A stretch of DNA of 64,000 bases from Variovorax sp. UMC13. Its GTDB lineage: Bacteria > Pseudomonadota > Gammaproteobacteria > Burkholderiales > Burkholderiaceae_C. Shown piece after piece: positions 9,603-22,213 of this stretch. How positions within the stretch are numbered: the stretch's first letter is position 1; the number at the start of each line of letters is the position of its first letter. The stretch lies in NCBI RefSeq assembly GCF_014170375.1, contig NZ_LZZW01000029.1:67501-131500 (forward strand), written 5' to 3'. The notes beneath the pieces were generated by a model, which ran no database searches, was not told the origin of the DNA, and saw nothing but the letters and a program-made list of their open reading frames with translations. A program made the position numbers and the translations under genes.

Positions 9603-11017
9603 TGCGCTACCTCTCGACCCGCGGCGACGTCGAGCGCCGCCAGTTCTGCGACATCCTGCTCGAGGGCCTGGCGCCCGACGGCGGCCTGTACCTGCCCGAG
9701 CACTACCCGCAGGTCGATGCGGCCACGCTGGCGAAGTGGCGCGGGCTGCCCTATGCCGAGCTGGCCTACGAGATCCTCTCGCTCTACATCGACGACATCC
9801 CGGCCGAGGAACTGAAGGCGCTGTGCGCGAAGACGTACACGGCCGAGGTCTTCGGCTCCGAAGAGATCGTGCCGCTGCGCGAGCTCGAGGACGGCGTGTA
9901 TCTCGAAGGTTTGTCCAATGGCCCCACGCTGGCCTTCAAGGACATGGCGATGCAGCTCCTGGGCAACCTGTTCGAGTACGAACTGGGCCGCCGCGGCGCG
10001 CAGCTCAACATCCTGGGCGCGACCAGCGGCGACACCGGCAGCGCGGCCGAGTACGCGATGCGCGGCAAGAAGGGCGTGCGCGTGTTCATGACCTCGCCCG
10101 ACGGCCGCATGAGCCCCTTCCAGCAGGCCCAGATGTTCAGCCTGCAGGACGCGAACATCCACAACATCGCCATCGAAGGCGTGTTCGACGACTGCCAGGA
10201 CATCGTCAAGGCCGTGTCGAACGACCTGGGCTTCAAGCGCAAGTACCGCATCGGCACCGTCAACTCGATCAACTGGGCGCGGCTGCTGGCGCAGGTCGTC
10301 TACTACTTCGCCGGCTACTTCCAGGCCACGGGCAGCGACGACAAGCCGGTGAGCTTCACCGTGCCCTCGGGCAACTTCGGCAATGTCTGCGCGGGCCATG
10401 TGGCGCGCATGATGGGCCTGCCGATCCGCACGCTGGTGGTCGCCACCAACGAGAACGACGTGCTCGACGAGTTCTTCCGCACCGGCGTCTACCGCGTGCG
10501 CGCGGCCGCCGACACGCACGAAACCTCGAGCCCCTCGATGGACATCTCCAAGGCCAGCAACTTCGAGCGCTTCGTGTTCGACCTGCTGGGCCGCGACGGC
10601 GCCAAGACCCGGGCGCTGTTCGAAGGCGAACTCGGCCGCACCGGCCGCTTCGACCTGAGCGCCGACCCGGTGTTCGCGCAGGCGGCCGAGCGCTTCGGCT
10701 TCGTCAGCAGCCGCAGCACGCATGCCGACCGGCTGGCCACGATCCGCGACACCGACAAGCGCTTCGCCGTGCTGATCGACACCCACACCGCCGACGGCGT
10801 GAAGGCCGCGCGCGAACACCTGACGCCCGGCGTGCCGATGATCATTCTCGAGACCGCGCTGCCGATCAAGTTCGCCGAGACCATCGTCGAGGCGCTGGGC
10901 CACGAGCCCGCGCGGCCGGCCCGCTTCGAGGGCATCGAGGACCTGCCCAAGCGCGTGGTCAAGCTGCCCGCCGACGCCGAGGCCGTGAAGGCCTACATCG
11001 CGGAACACTGCGACTAG
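9602..11017 (+). CDS. thrC: Threonine synthase
   Basis: 471 residues of the long proteobacterial type. It converts O-phosphohomoserine to threonine with PLP. The N-terminal MRYLSTRGDV is typical, the PLP lysine is in GPTLAFKDMAMQLLG (Lys113), and the glycine-rich phosphate loop is GATSGDTGSAAEYA. It overlaps hom by one base. No thrB lies here, so homoserine kinase must be encoded elsewhere. The mobB start is only four bases after this stop. Confidence 0.97.
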   Translation: MRYLSTRGDVERRQFCDILLEGLAPDGGLYLPEHYPQVDAATLAKWRGLPYAELAYEILSLYIDDIPAEELKALCAKTYTAEVFGSEEIVPLRELEDGVYLEGLSNGPTLAFKDMAMQLLGNLFEYELGRRGAQLNILGATSGDTGSAAEYAMRGKKGVRVFMTSPDGRMSPFQQAQMFSLQDANIHNIAIEGVFDDCQDIVKAVSNDLGFKRKYRIGTVNSINWARLLAQVVYYFAGYFQATGSDDKPVSFTVPSGNFGNVCAGHVARMMGLPIRTLVVATNENDVLDEFFRTGVYRVRAAADTHETSSPSMDISKASNFERFVFDLLGRDGAKTRALFEGELGRTGRFDLSADPVFAQAAERFGFVSSRSTHADRLATIRDTDKRFAVLIDTHTADGVKAAREHLTPGVPMIILETALPIKFAETIVEALGHEPARPARFEGIEDLPKRVVKLPADAEAVKAYIAEHCD

Positions 11018-11021
11018 CGGC

Positions 11022-11579
11022 ATGCACGTCATCGGCTTCGCGGGGTACTCGGGCGCCGGCAAGACCACGCTGGTCGAGCGGCTGATCCCCGTGCTGAAGC
11101 GGCAGGGTCAGCGGGTGTCGGTGGTCAAGCATGCGCACCACAAGTTCGACGTCGACCATCCGGGCAAGGACAGCTACCGCCACCGCGAGGCCGGTGCCTT
11201 CGAGGTGGTGGTCGCCTCCGACCAGCGGCTCGCGCTGATGCGCGAGTTCGAGCAGCCCGCGCAGCTGTCGGTGCACCACCTGATCGCCGAGCTCTACGAG
11301 GGCGTCGACTGGGTGCTGGTCGAGGGCTTCAAGCACGCCGACCTGTGGAAGATCGAGGTGCTGCGCCAGAGCGGCCCCGACGAGGACGCACGGCCGGCGC
11401 AGTACCCCGACGACACCTTCGTGGCCGCGCTCGCCACCGACCGGCCCGACGCGCTGCCCGAGCCGACCCTGCGGCCGGTGTTCCATCTCGACGACGTCGA
11501 AGGCATCGCGCGGTGGTTGCTCGACAATGCGCATCGCTTCGACTACAAGGCCGAGAACCATGAGCTCTCCTTCCGCTGA
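11022..11579 (+). CDS. mobB: Molybdopterin-guanine dinucleotide biosynthesis adaptor protein MobB
   Basis: 185 residues with a P-loop near the N-terminus (GFAGYSGAGKTTLVE) and the MobB signature around VVKHAHHKFDVDHPGKDSYRHREAGA, followed by LVEGFKHADLWKIEV. It is a GTP-binding helper of MobA, which attaches GMP to molybdopterin. It overlaps moeA by 20 bases and follows thrC by four, so amino acid and molybdenum cofactor genes are joined in one apparent operon. Confidence 0.93.
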   Translation: MHVIGFAGYSGAGKTTLVERLIPVLKRQGQRVSVVKHAHHKFDVDHPGKDSYRHREAGAFEVVVASDQRLALMREFEQPAQLSVHHLIAELYEGVDWVLVEGFKHADLWKIEVLRQSGPDEDARPAQYPDDTFVAALATDRPDALPEPTLRPVFHLDDVEGIARWLLDNAHRFDYKAENHELSFR

Positions 11580-12807
11580 ACGCCCCCGGCTCACGCCCCT
11601 CGACGAAGCGCTGGCGAGCCTGCTCGCCCGGGCCCGTCCGCTGGAGGCGCAGAGCGTTTCGACCTTCGAGGCCGATGGCCGCGTGCTGGCGCAGGACGTG
11701 GTGTCCGGCCTCACGGTGCCGCCGCGCGACAACAGTTCAATGGACGGCTACGCGGTGCGCGCGGCCGACTGCACCAGTGCGGGCGCGGTGCTCACGGTCG
11801 CGCAGCGCATCCCGGCCGGCAGCGTGGGCACGCCGCTCGCGGCCGGCACCGCGGCGCGCATCTTCACCGGCGCGCAGATCCCCGAGGGCGCCGACGCGGT
11901 CGTGATGCAGGAAGAGGCTGCCGCGCTGCCCGAAGAGGGCACGCTGGGACGCGTGCGCATCGACACCGTGCCGGCCGCGGGCCAATGGATCCGCCGTGCC
12001 GGCGAGGACGTGGCGCGCGGCGACGTGGTGCTCGCGCGCGGCGCGCGGCTGGGCCCGGCGGCGCTGGGCCTGGCGGCCAGCGTGGGTTTCGACCGCCTGC
12101 AGGTCGCGCGGCGGCCGCGGGTGGCGCTGCTGTCGACCGGCGACGAACTCGTGATGCCCGGCGAGGTCGCGCCCGAGGCCATGAAGCCCGGCGCGATCTA
12201 CAACTCCAACCGCTTCTTCATGCGTGCGCTGCTGCAGCGCCTGGGCTGCGAGGTGAGCGACCTGGGCCTGGTGCCCGACCGGCGCGACGCGACCATCGAG
12301 GCGCTGCGCAGCGCGGCCGAAGACAACGACCTGATCATCACCACCGGCGGCGTGTCGGTGGGCGAAGAGGACCACATCAAGGGCGCGGTCGAGGCGCTGG
12401 GCGAACTGCAGCTGTGGTCGCTGGCGATCAAGCCGGGCAAGCCCTTTGCCTATGGCCGCATCGGCCAGGCGCACCTCACGGGCCTGCCGGGCAACCCGGT
12501 CTCCAGCTTCATGACCTTCGTGCTGCTGGTGCGCCCCTTCCTGCTGGCGCTGCAGGACGCGACGCAGGTGGCGCCGCAGCCGGTGGCTCTGCGCGCCGAC
12601 TTCGACTGGCCGCGCGCCGACCGCCGGCGCGAGTTCCTGCGCGCGCGCCGCAATGCAGAAGGCGGGCTCGACCTGTTCCCCAACCAGAGCTCGGGCGTGC
12701 TGACCTCCGCGGTGTGGGGCGACGGCGTGGTCGACAACCCGGCGGGTCAGTCGATCCACAGGGGCGACACGGTGCAGTTCATCTCCTTCGCCACGCTGCT
12801 GGGCTGA
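11560..12807 (+). CDS. moeA: Molybdopterin molybdenumtransferase MoeA
   Basis: 415 residues. MoeA inserts molybdate into adenylylated molybdopterin. Visible are the domain opening VPPRDNSSMDGYAVRA, the MoCF domain with ALLSTGDELV, ITTGGVSVGEEDHIK and HLTGLPGNPVSSFMTF, and the C-terminal domain IV. The ATG at 11560 lies inside the end of mobB, which is typical overlapping coupling. Confidence 0.96.
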   Translation: MSSPSAERPRLTPLDEALASLLARARPLEAQSVSTFEADGRVLAQDVVSGLTVPPRDNSSMDGYAVRAADCTSAGAVLTVAQRIPAGSVGTPLAAGTAARIFTGAQIPEGADAVVMQEEAAALPEEGTLGRVRIDTVPAAGQWIRRAGEDVARGDVVLARGARLGPAALGLAASVGFDRLQVARRPRVALLSTGDELVMPGEVAPEAMKPGAIYNSNRFFMRALLQRLGCEVSDLGLVPDRRDATIEALRSAAEDNDLIITTGGVSVGEEDHIKGAVEALGELQLWSLAIKPGKPFAYGRIGQAHLTGLPGNPVSSFMTFVLLVRPFLLALQDATQVAPQPVALRADFDWPRADRRREFLRARRNAEGGLDLFPNQSSGVLTSAVWGDGVVDNPAGQSIHRGDTVQFISFATLLG

Positions 12808-12814
12808 GGCGGCC

Positions 12815-13063
12815 ATGAGGATCGCGATCCGCTATTTCGCCTCGGTGCGCGAGGCCCTGGGCGGCGGCGAAACCGTCGACACCCAGGCCGCCACGCTGGC
12901 CGAACTGCGCGACGAACTCATCGCACGCGGCGCGCCGCATGCCACGGCCCTGGCCCGAGGCAAGGCCGTGCGCATGGCGCTGGACCAGGCCATGAGCGTC
13001 GAATCGGCCTCGCTGCACGAGGGCTGCGAGGTCGCCTTCTTTCCGCCTGTGACGGGCGGCTAG
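12815..13063 (+). CDS. moaD: Molybdopterin synthase sulfur-carrier subunit MoaD
   Basis: 82 residues of the beta-grasp ubiquitin-like fold, ending in the required Gly-Gly (FFPPVTGG) that carries the thiocarboxylate. MRIAIRYFASVREALG is the usual MoaD start. It donates sulfur with MoaE to convert cPMP to molybdopterin. The stop codon shares bases with that of the converging DapA-like gene (13060-13063). Confidence 0.95.
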   Translation: MRIAIRYFASVREALGGGETVDTQAATLAELRDELIARGAPHATALARGKAVRMALDQAMSVESASLHEGCEVAFFPPVTGG

Positions 13064-13938
13064 CGCAAGGCGAGCAGCCGTTCGCGCAGCGCATCGCTGA
13101 CCGGCGTCATCGGCGCGCGCAGGTGGTCGTCGCCGATCACGCCCGCATCGGCCAGCCAGGCCTTGAGCGGCGCCGGGTTGGGTTCGGCGAAGAGCAGCGC
13201 GATCAGCGGCTGCAGCGCCTGCCAGAGCGGCCGCGCCTCGGCCAGCCGGCCCTCGCCGACCAGCCGCAGCAGCTGCACGAACTTTTCCGTCTCCACATGC
13301 GTGCTGGCCGCGATCGCGCCGGCGCCGCCCTCGGCCACGGTCGAGAAGATCTGCGCGTCCTCGCCCGCCAGCACCTGCAGCGCGCCATCGGCGATCAGCG
13401 CGCGGGTCTTGGCCATGTCGCCGCCGCAGTCCTTGAGCGCCTGGATCTTCGGATGGGCCGCCAGCGTGCGCAGCGTGTCCAGCGACAGCGTGGCGCCGGT
13501 GCGGTAGGGGATGTCGTAGACGATCAGCGGCACGCTGCTCGCATCGGCGATCGCGCTGAACCAGCCGACCAGGCCCTGCTGCGAGGGGCGGATGTAGCTG
13601 GGCGCGGGCACCAGCAGCCCGTGGAGGCCATTGTCGGCAAGCCGGCGCACCCAGCCCAGCGTCTGGCCCAGGTGATAGCCGGAGATCCCCATCACGCGCG
13701 GCAGCGCGGGCGCCGCCGCAGCCACGGTGGCCAGCACCGCCAGCTGTTCGTCTTCGTCGAGCGCGGCGGCCTCGCCGGTCGAGCCGCAGACCACGAAGCC
13801 GGCGATGCCCTTGGGCGCGAGCCGGCGCACGAGCGCCGCGAGCGAGGGATGGTCGACCATGCCGTCGTGACGGAAGGGTGTGATCAGGGGAACCCAGAGG
13901 CCCGAGAAATCGGAGGGGGCGACAGAAGAAGAGGACAC
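13060..13938 (-). CDS. Dihydrodipicolinate synthase/N-acetylneuraminate lyase family protein
   Basis: 292 residues of the class I aldolase (DapA) TIM barrel. Motifs: GLWVPLITPF, FVVCGSTGEAAAL (the GTTGE-type loop), IVYDIPYRTG and the Schiff-base lysine in IQALKDCGGD. The GTG start at 13938 is chosen because AAGGAG sits six bases upstream; the frame runs open to 14001 without another good site. It might be DapA itself or a lyase for another 2-oxo acid, and sequence alone does not decide. It is inserted between moaD and moaE on the opposite strand. Confidence 0.85.
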   Translation of the reverse strand: MSSSSVAPSDFSGLWVPLITPFRHDGMVDHPSLAALVRRLAPKGIAGFVVCGSTGEAAALDEDEQLAVLATVAAAAPALPRVMGISGYHLGQTLGWVRRLADNGLHGLLVPAPSYIRPSQQGLVGWFSAIADASSVPLIVYDIPYRTGATLSLDTLRTLAAHPKIQALKDCGGDMAKTRALIADGALQVLAGEDAQIFSTVAEGGAGAIAASTHVETEKFVQLLRLVGEGRLAEARPLWQALQPLIALLFAEPNPAPLKAWLADAGVIGDDHLRAPMTPVSDALRERLLALR

Positions 13939-14192
13939 GCAATGCTCCTTGGTGCAGGAAGCGACCGATGGGAAAACCATCGTCGGTTGTGCGCGTGCCA
14001 TGGGCTGCAGCCTGAGCCTTGCCGGTCCCGTCGCTCATCCGACGACGGAACCGCAGCTCCGGTCAGACGAGCTGTGGTTTTTTGGCTTTGCCGTTGCAGC
14101 GTGCGCACGCCCGGCCTTCGGACGAAGGCTGGTGGGGGTGCGCGGCGCGGCAGGGCATGGTGGCGAGTCTACCGCGATGCCACAATCCGCCG

Positions 14193-14663
14193 ATGACCCG
14201 CGTTGCCATCCAGACCCATGATTTCGACCTGGCGCAGGAGATCGCGACGCTGCGTGCCGAAGATCCGCGTGTCGGCGCCGTCTGCAGCTTCGTCGGCACG
14301 GTGCGCGACCGGAACGATGGCAGTGCGGTCGCATCGATGGAACTCGAGCACTACCCCGGCATGACCGAGAAGGCCATCGAGGCCATGATCGACGCGGCGC
14401 AGCGCCGCTTCGACATCCTGGGCGCGCGCATCGTGCACCGCGTGGGCCTGCTGCAGCCGCTGGACCAGATCATGATGGTGGCGGTGGTGTCGGCCCACCG
14501 CGGCCAGAGCTTCCAGGCCTGCGAGTTCCTGATGGACTACCTCAAGACCCAGGCGCCGTTCTGGAAAAAGGAACAGACGCCCGAGGGCGCGCGCTGGGTC
14601 GATGCGCGCGTGGCGGACGATGAGGCGCTGGCGCGCTGGGGCATTCAGGCCCCCAACGCCTGA
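14193..14663 (+). CDS. moaE: Molybdopterin synthase catalytic subunit MoaE
   Basis: 156 residues. MoaE uses the MoaD thiocarboxylate to build the dithiolene of molybdopterin. Motifs: GAVCSFVGTVRD, MELEHYPGMTEKAIE, IVHRVGLLQP, VVSAHRGQSFQACEFLMDYLK and the C-terminal lysine region FWKKEQTPEGARWVDA. The ATG at 14193 follows the family start; the frame is open further upstream but the residues are not MoaE-like. It is divergent from the DapA-like gene, with 254 bases between the starts. I looked for a Moco riboswitch there and did not recognise one. Confidence 0.95.
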   Translation: MTRVAIQTHDFDLAQEIATLRAEDPRVGAVCSFVGTVRDRNDGSAVASMELEHYPGMTEKAIEAMIDAAQRRFDILGARIVHRVGLLQPLDQIMMVAVVSAHRGQSFQACEFLMDYLKTQAPFWKKEQTPEGARWVDARVADDEALARWGIQAPNA

Positions 14664-14684
14664 TTCGTCCGGGCCCCGTTTTTT

Positions 14685-14792
14685 CCCTCTCCCTCCGGGA
14701 GAGGGCAGGGTGAGGGCGACGGCCGTCGTTTGACCACGCGCTTCAGCAAAGGCTGCATGCCCTCACCCCACCCTCTCACAGAGGGAGAGGGC
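14685..14792. repeat. Pair of inverted REP-like palindromes in a convergent intergenic region
   Basis: Two short palindromic units face each other. The first, CCCTCTCCCTCCGGGAGAGGG followed by CAGGGTGAGGGC, is mirrored about 45 bases later by GCCCTCACCCCACCCTC and the palindrome end GAGGGAGAGGGC. Such CCCTCTCCC/GGGAGAGGG units are commonly seen between convergent genes in proteobacteria. Folded, each gives a hairpin, and the two together form a long cruciform between moaE and the Bug binding protein gene. Confidence 0.75.
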
Positions 14793-14798
14793 AAGACC

Positions 14799-15788
14799 TC
14801 ACTGGGGCTTGAAGCCGCTGGCTTTGATGATGCGTTCCCAAGTCTGCGTGTACGTCCGCACGCGCCCCGCGAACTGCCCCTGCGGCTCATAGGCCACGTT
14901 GAGGCCCATGGCCGTGAGCTTCTGCTTCACGTCCGGCATCGCCAGCACCTTCTGCAGCGCGGTGCCGAAGCGGTCGATCACCGGCTGCGGCGTGCCCACG
15001 GGCGCGAAGATGCCGTAGTAGGGGTAGTCGTCGAGGTTCGCGAAGCCCAGTTCGGTGAAGGTCGGCACCTGCGGCAGCAGCGGCTGGCGCTTGGCGCCGA
15101 TCACGGCCACGATGCGCACCTTGCCGGCCTTGTGGTTCTCGATGAAGTCGGGCACCGAGGCGATGCCGGCAGTGATCTGGTTGCCCAGCATGTCGGCGGT
15201 CAGCGGCGCGCTGCCGCGGTAGGGCGCGGCCTGCAGGTCCAGCTTGTACTTGTCGGAGATCAGCTTGACCAGGAACTCGGGGATCGAGCCCGGCGCGGGC
15301 ACGCCGATGGTCTCCTTGCCGTCCTTCTGGGTGCGCACCCACTTCACGTACTCGTCCATGGTCTTGGCCGGCGTGCCGCCCGAGACCGCCAGCACGTTGG
15401 CGAAGGTGGCGAAGCCGGCCACCGGCACGAAGTCGGCCGAGGGGTTGAAGCCCGGGTTCTTGACCACCTGCGGCAGGATGGAGATGCTGTGGTCGTGCGT
15501 GAGGAACAGCGTGTGGCCGTCGGCGGGGGCCGATTTCAGTGCTTGCGCCGCGATCTGGCCGCCCGCGCCCGCACGGTTCTCGACCACCACCGGGGCACCC
15601 AGCTCGTCCTTGAGTTTTTCGCCCAGAGCGCGTGCAATGGCATCGCTGCCGGCACCGGCGGGGAAGCCCACCAGCAGCCGGATCGGCGTCTGTGCCTGGG
15701 CCAGGCCCGACAGTCCCAGGGCCGCGGCGAAAAGGCCGAGCGTCAGCGCCCGGCGGGCCGGCTGAACACGCTGCGTTGAAAAAACCAT
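14799..15788 (-). CDS. Bug family tripartite-tricarboxylate-type substrate-binding protein
   Basis: 329 residues with a signal peptide (RRALTLGLFAAALGLSGLAQAQ) and the Bug fold: PIRLLVGFPAGAGSDAIARALG, VVVENRAGAGGQIAAQAL, then VNLxL-like segments and VPTFTELGF. Such periplasmic proteins bind carboxylates or aromatic acids, often as orphans without membrane partners, as here. The ATG at 15788 is the family start, just before the signal peptide. It is divergent from clpB. The ligand is unknown. Confidence 0.92.
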   Translation of the reverse strand: MVFSTQRVQPARRALTLGLFAAALGLSGLAQAQTPIRLLVGFPAGAGSDAIARALGEKLKDELGAPVVVENRAGAGGQIAAQALKSAPADGHTLFLTHDHSISILPQVVKNPGFNPSADFVPVAGFATFANVLAVSGGTPAKTMDEYVKWVRTQKDGKETIGVPAPGSIPEFLVKLISDKYKLDLQAAPYRGSAPLTADMLGNQITAGIASVPDFIENHKAGKVRIVAVIGAKRQPLLPQVPTFTELGFANLDDYPYYGIFAPVGTPQPVIDRFGTALQKVLAMPDVKQKLTAMGLNVAYEPQGQFAGRVRTYTQTWERIIKASGFKPQ

Positions 15789-15855
15789 GATCGACTCCAA
15801 TCCATTGTGGTGAGAGGCTCCGGCAGCAATAGCCGTGCCTGAATTCGCCCGCGCT

Positions 15856-15883
15856 CTTGAATGGCGCGCGAACAGCCCTATTT
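15856..15883 (+). promoter_or_regulatory. Sigma-32 (heat shock) promoter of clpB
   Basis: CTTGAA at 15856-15861, a 14-base spacer, then CCCTATTT at 15876-15883. This matches the sigma-32 consensus CTTGAA, N13-14, CCCCATWT with one base difference. Transcription would begin about 15888-15890, leaving a very short leader with AGGAAA before the ATG at 15904. Confidence 0.82.
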
Positions 15884-15903
15884 TGAATGCAGGAAACACC
15901 ACC

Positions 15904-18524
<2,621 letters not shown>

Positions 18525-18525
<1 letters not shown>

Positions 18526-18863
18526 TGGCGATGATGAATTTCGTCCTTCGCTTCATCCTCTTCTGCCTGGGCCTGATCTTCGCAGTCAGCCTGGCGGTGG
18601 CCGTGCTGCTGCTGGCGGCGGTCTGGGGCCTGCGCTACGGCTGGGCCCGGCTCACCGGCAAGCCCGTGACGCCCTGGGTCATGCGCTTCAACCCGCGCAG
18701 CGGCTTCGACCGCTTCCGCGCCGCGCAGGCGCCAGCCGAGCCCACCGCGGCCGACGTGGTGAGCGCGCGCGCCCGCGGCGAGTCGACGCGCAGCCCGATC
18801 GCCCTGGGCGACGCGGGCGAGGTGACCGACGTGTCGGCCCGGCCCGCGACGCGCGGCAACTAG
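18525..18863 (+). CDS. Small single-pass membrane protein, unknown function
   Basis: 112 residues beginning MAMMNFVLRF. One hydrophobic segment spans about residues 5-33 (FILFCLGLIFAVSLAVAVLL), then a short basic stretch, RYGWARLTGKPVTPWVM, and a polar tail rich in Ala, Arg and Ser. The start codon overlaps the clpB stop as TAATG, so translation is probably coupled and the gene would be made under heat shock. Codon use fits the neighbours. I do not recognise a family. Confidence 0.72.
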
Positions 18864-18912
18864 CCCTCCGGCATCACCCAGGACGTGCGGCACGTACAGG
18901 TACGATCCGCGC

Positions 18913-19518
18913 ATGGAATCCGCTGATGCCGCCCTCTTCGATGCGTCGTACTACGCGCGCTACTACTTCGACAAGAAGACCAAGGTGGCGGACCGGCAGC
19001 ATGTCGAACGGCTGGGTGCCTTCGTCAGCTCCTACCTGAAGTACCTGCGCGTGCCCGTGCGGCGCGTCCTGGATGTCGGTTGCGGCATCGGGATCTGGCG
19101 CGACATCACGACGCAGCACTTTCCGCAGGCGACCTACCAGGGCGTCGAGATCAGCGAATACCTGTGCGGTCGTTACGGATGGGAGCACGGCTCGGTCGTG
19201 GACTACCGGGCCCGGGAGCCCTTCGACCTGGTCATCTGCCAGGGCGTTCTGGCCTACCTGAGCCCGACCGACCTCAAGCGTGCCCTGCGCAACCTCGGGG
19301 TGCTGAGCCAGGGCGCGCTCTACATCGAAGCCGTGACGCTCGAGGACTACGAGAACGACGTGGTGGACGAGGACCTCACCGATCCGCTGCTGTTCCGGCA
19401 CCGCGCCGAGATGTACCGACGCGGACTGACGCGGAAGTTCAAGGAACTGGGCGGCGGGGTCTGGCTCAGCCGAAGCGCCGAGGTGCCGCTCTTCTCGCTG
19501 GAAAGCGCCGCGGAGTGA
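18913..19518 (+). CDS. Class I SAM-dependent methyltransferase
   Basis: 201 residues with methyltransferase motif I in RRVLDVGCGIGIW, a motif II-like acidic end of strand 2 in YQGVEIS, and the motif IV region FDLVICQGVLAYL. The start MESADAALFDASYYARYYFD resembles small methyltransferases that act on unknown acceptors. It ends 44 bases from the convergent acyl-CoA ligase gene. The substrate is unknown. Confidence 0.85.
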   Translation: MESADAALFDASYYARYYFDKKTKVADRQHVERLGAFVSSYLKYLRVPVRRVLDVGCGIGIWRDITTQHFPQATYQGVEISEYLCGRYGWEHGSVVDYRAREPFDLVICQGVLAYLSPTDLKRALRNLGVLSQGALYIEAVTLEDYENDVVDEDLTDPLLFRHRAEMYRRGLTRKFKELGGGVWLSRSAEVPLFSLESAAE

Positions 19519-19561
19519 AGCCGCACCGGGTCGCGGTTGCGCGTCGCGAAAGATCCGGACC

Positions 19562-21378
19562 TCAACGGCTGTAGAGCCGCTCGATCTCGTTCGCGTAATT
19601 CTTGTAGATGCTCGAGCGCCGCACCTTCATGGTCGCGGTGACGTCGCCGTCGTCGTGGTCCAGTTCCTTGGCCAGCAGGTGGAACTGCCGGATCTGCGAG
19701 ACCTGCGCCAGCCTTCCGTTGCCGCGCGCCACCTCGTCGCCGATCAGCCGCAGCACTTCGGGGTGCTCGGTGAGCGAGCGGAAGTTGGTGAAGGGGATGC
19801 GCTGCGCCTCGGCCCACTTGCCGACCGTCTCGTAGTCGATCTGGATCAGCGCGCCGACGAACTTGCGGCCCTCGGCCACGATCACGCATTCCTTGATGTA
19901 GGGGCTGCCCTTCATCGTGTTCTCGATCTCCGAGGGCGTGAGGTTCTTGCCGCCCGCGGTGATCATGATGTCCTTGAGCCGGTCGACGATGCGCAGCTGG
20001 CCGCCGGCCTCTTCGCGCACCACGTCGCCGGTGTGCAGCCAGCCGTCGCGGATCGACTGGGCCGTGGCCTCGTCGTTCTTGTAGTAGCCGGCGAACACCA
20101 TCTCGCCCTTGAGCAGCAGCTCGCCGTTGTCGCCGATGCGGTGCGCCGTGCCCAGCGTGGGCGGGCCGACCGTGCCGGGCATCACCGCGTCGAGCCGGTG
20201 GCCCGTGACCATGCCGCTCGATTCGGTCAGGCCATAGACCTCGACCAGCGGCACGCCCAGCGTGCGGAAGAAGCGCACCACGTCGGGCGCGATCGGCGCG
20301 GCGCCGGTCAGCGCCACCCGCACGCGGCGCAGGCCGATGAAATTCTGCAGCGCGCGCAGCACCAGCCAGTAGCTCGCGGCATGGGCCAGGCGGTCGGCCA
20401 CCGACCATTGCGCGCGCGGCTTTGCAAGCAGCGCCTCGCAGCGCGCCCAGGCGCGCGAGAACAGTGCGCGCTGCAGCCGGCCGGTCTCCTGCAGCTTGAT
20501 GCTGATCGAGGCGTGCAGCTTCTCCCAGATGCGCGGCACGCCCAGGAAGATGCTGGGCGCCACCTCGCGCAGGTCTTCCTGCACCGTGCGTATCGATTCG
20601 CCGAAGTGCACCTGGGAGCCCAGGTAGGGCGGTGCGAAGGCGGTGAGCATCTGTTCGGCCACGTGGCACAGCGGCAGGTACGACAGGTGCGTGGTGTCGC
20701 CGTCGAGGCCCAGCCGGTCGACGATGCCCGGCACCACGCCGCGGATGTTGCGGTACGACAGCATCGCCCCCTTGGGCTTGCCGGTGGAGCCCGAGGTGTA
20801 GATCATCAGGCCGATGTGGTCGAGCGTCTGGGCGGCCAGCGCGGCGTCGACCACCGAGGCGCCGCCCTGCGCGGCCGATTCGGCGCCCAGGCGCTCGAGT
20901 TCGGCGAAGGTCGTGACCTTGTCGCGGTGCGCGGCGTCGAGGTTGCGCAGGCCCTTGGTCTCGATCACCACGATCCGGCGCAGCCGCGGCAGCAGGGCCA
21001 GCGATTCGATCACCTTGTCGGTCTGCTCCTGGTCCTCGCAGACGATCAGCTCGATGTCCGCATGGCCGACCACGTAGGCCACCTCGCTGGCCGGGCTGGT
21101 CGGGTAGACGCCGACCGTCACGCCGCCCACCATGCCCGTGCCCATCTGCGCCAGCACCCACTCGGTGCGGTTCTCCGACAGCACGCCCACGTGGCCGCCT
21201 GGCGTGAGGCCCAGCGCGCGCAGGCCCAGGCCCACATGCTCGGCGCGTTGCGCATAGGCCTGCCAGGTCAGCGGCTTCCAGATGCCGAAGTCTTTTTGCC
21301 GAAGCGCGACCTTGGCGGGCTGCAGGCGCGCCTGTTCGCGCAGCATCTGCGGCAGGGTGAGTTCGGGCAGCGTTGTGC

Positions 21379-21382
<4 letters not shown>
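19562..21382 (-). CDS. Long-chain acyl-CoA synthetase / AMP-dependent ligase (FadD15-like)
   Basis: 606 residues of the ANL superfamily, forming acyl-CoA through an acyl-AMP. Motifs: the P-loop IYTSGSTGKPKGAML, the VYGLTESSGMV adenylation motif, LHTGDV, and the catalytic lysine segment KNLTPSEIEN near the C-terminus. I choose GTG at 21382, which overlaps the livF stop as GTGA; a GTG at 21391 is possible. It is the last gene of the Liv-type ABC operon, so it most likely activates the acid that the transporter brings in. Confidence 0.9.
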
Positions 21383-22206
<824 letters not shown>

Positions 22207-22213
22207 CGTCGGC

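Noticed and set aside
7001..11017. Threonine attenuator before hom
   Set aside because: The 52-base gap before hom holds no terminator hairpin or Thr-rich ORF.
13939..14192. Moco riboswitch upstream of moaE
   Set aside because: I could not find the conserved core; only simple GC-rich stems are present.
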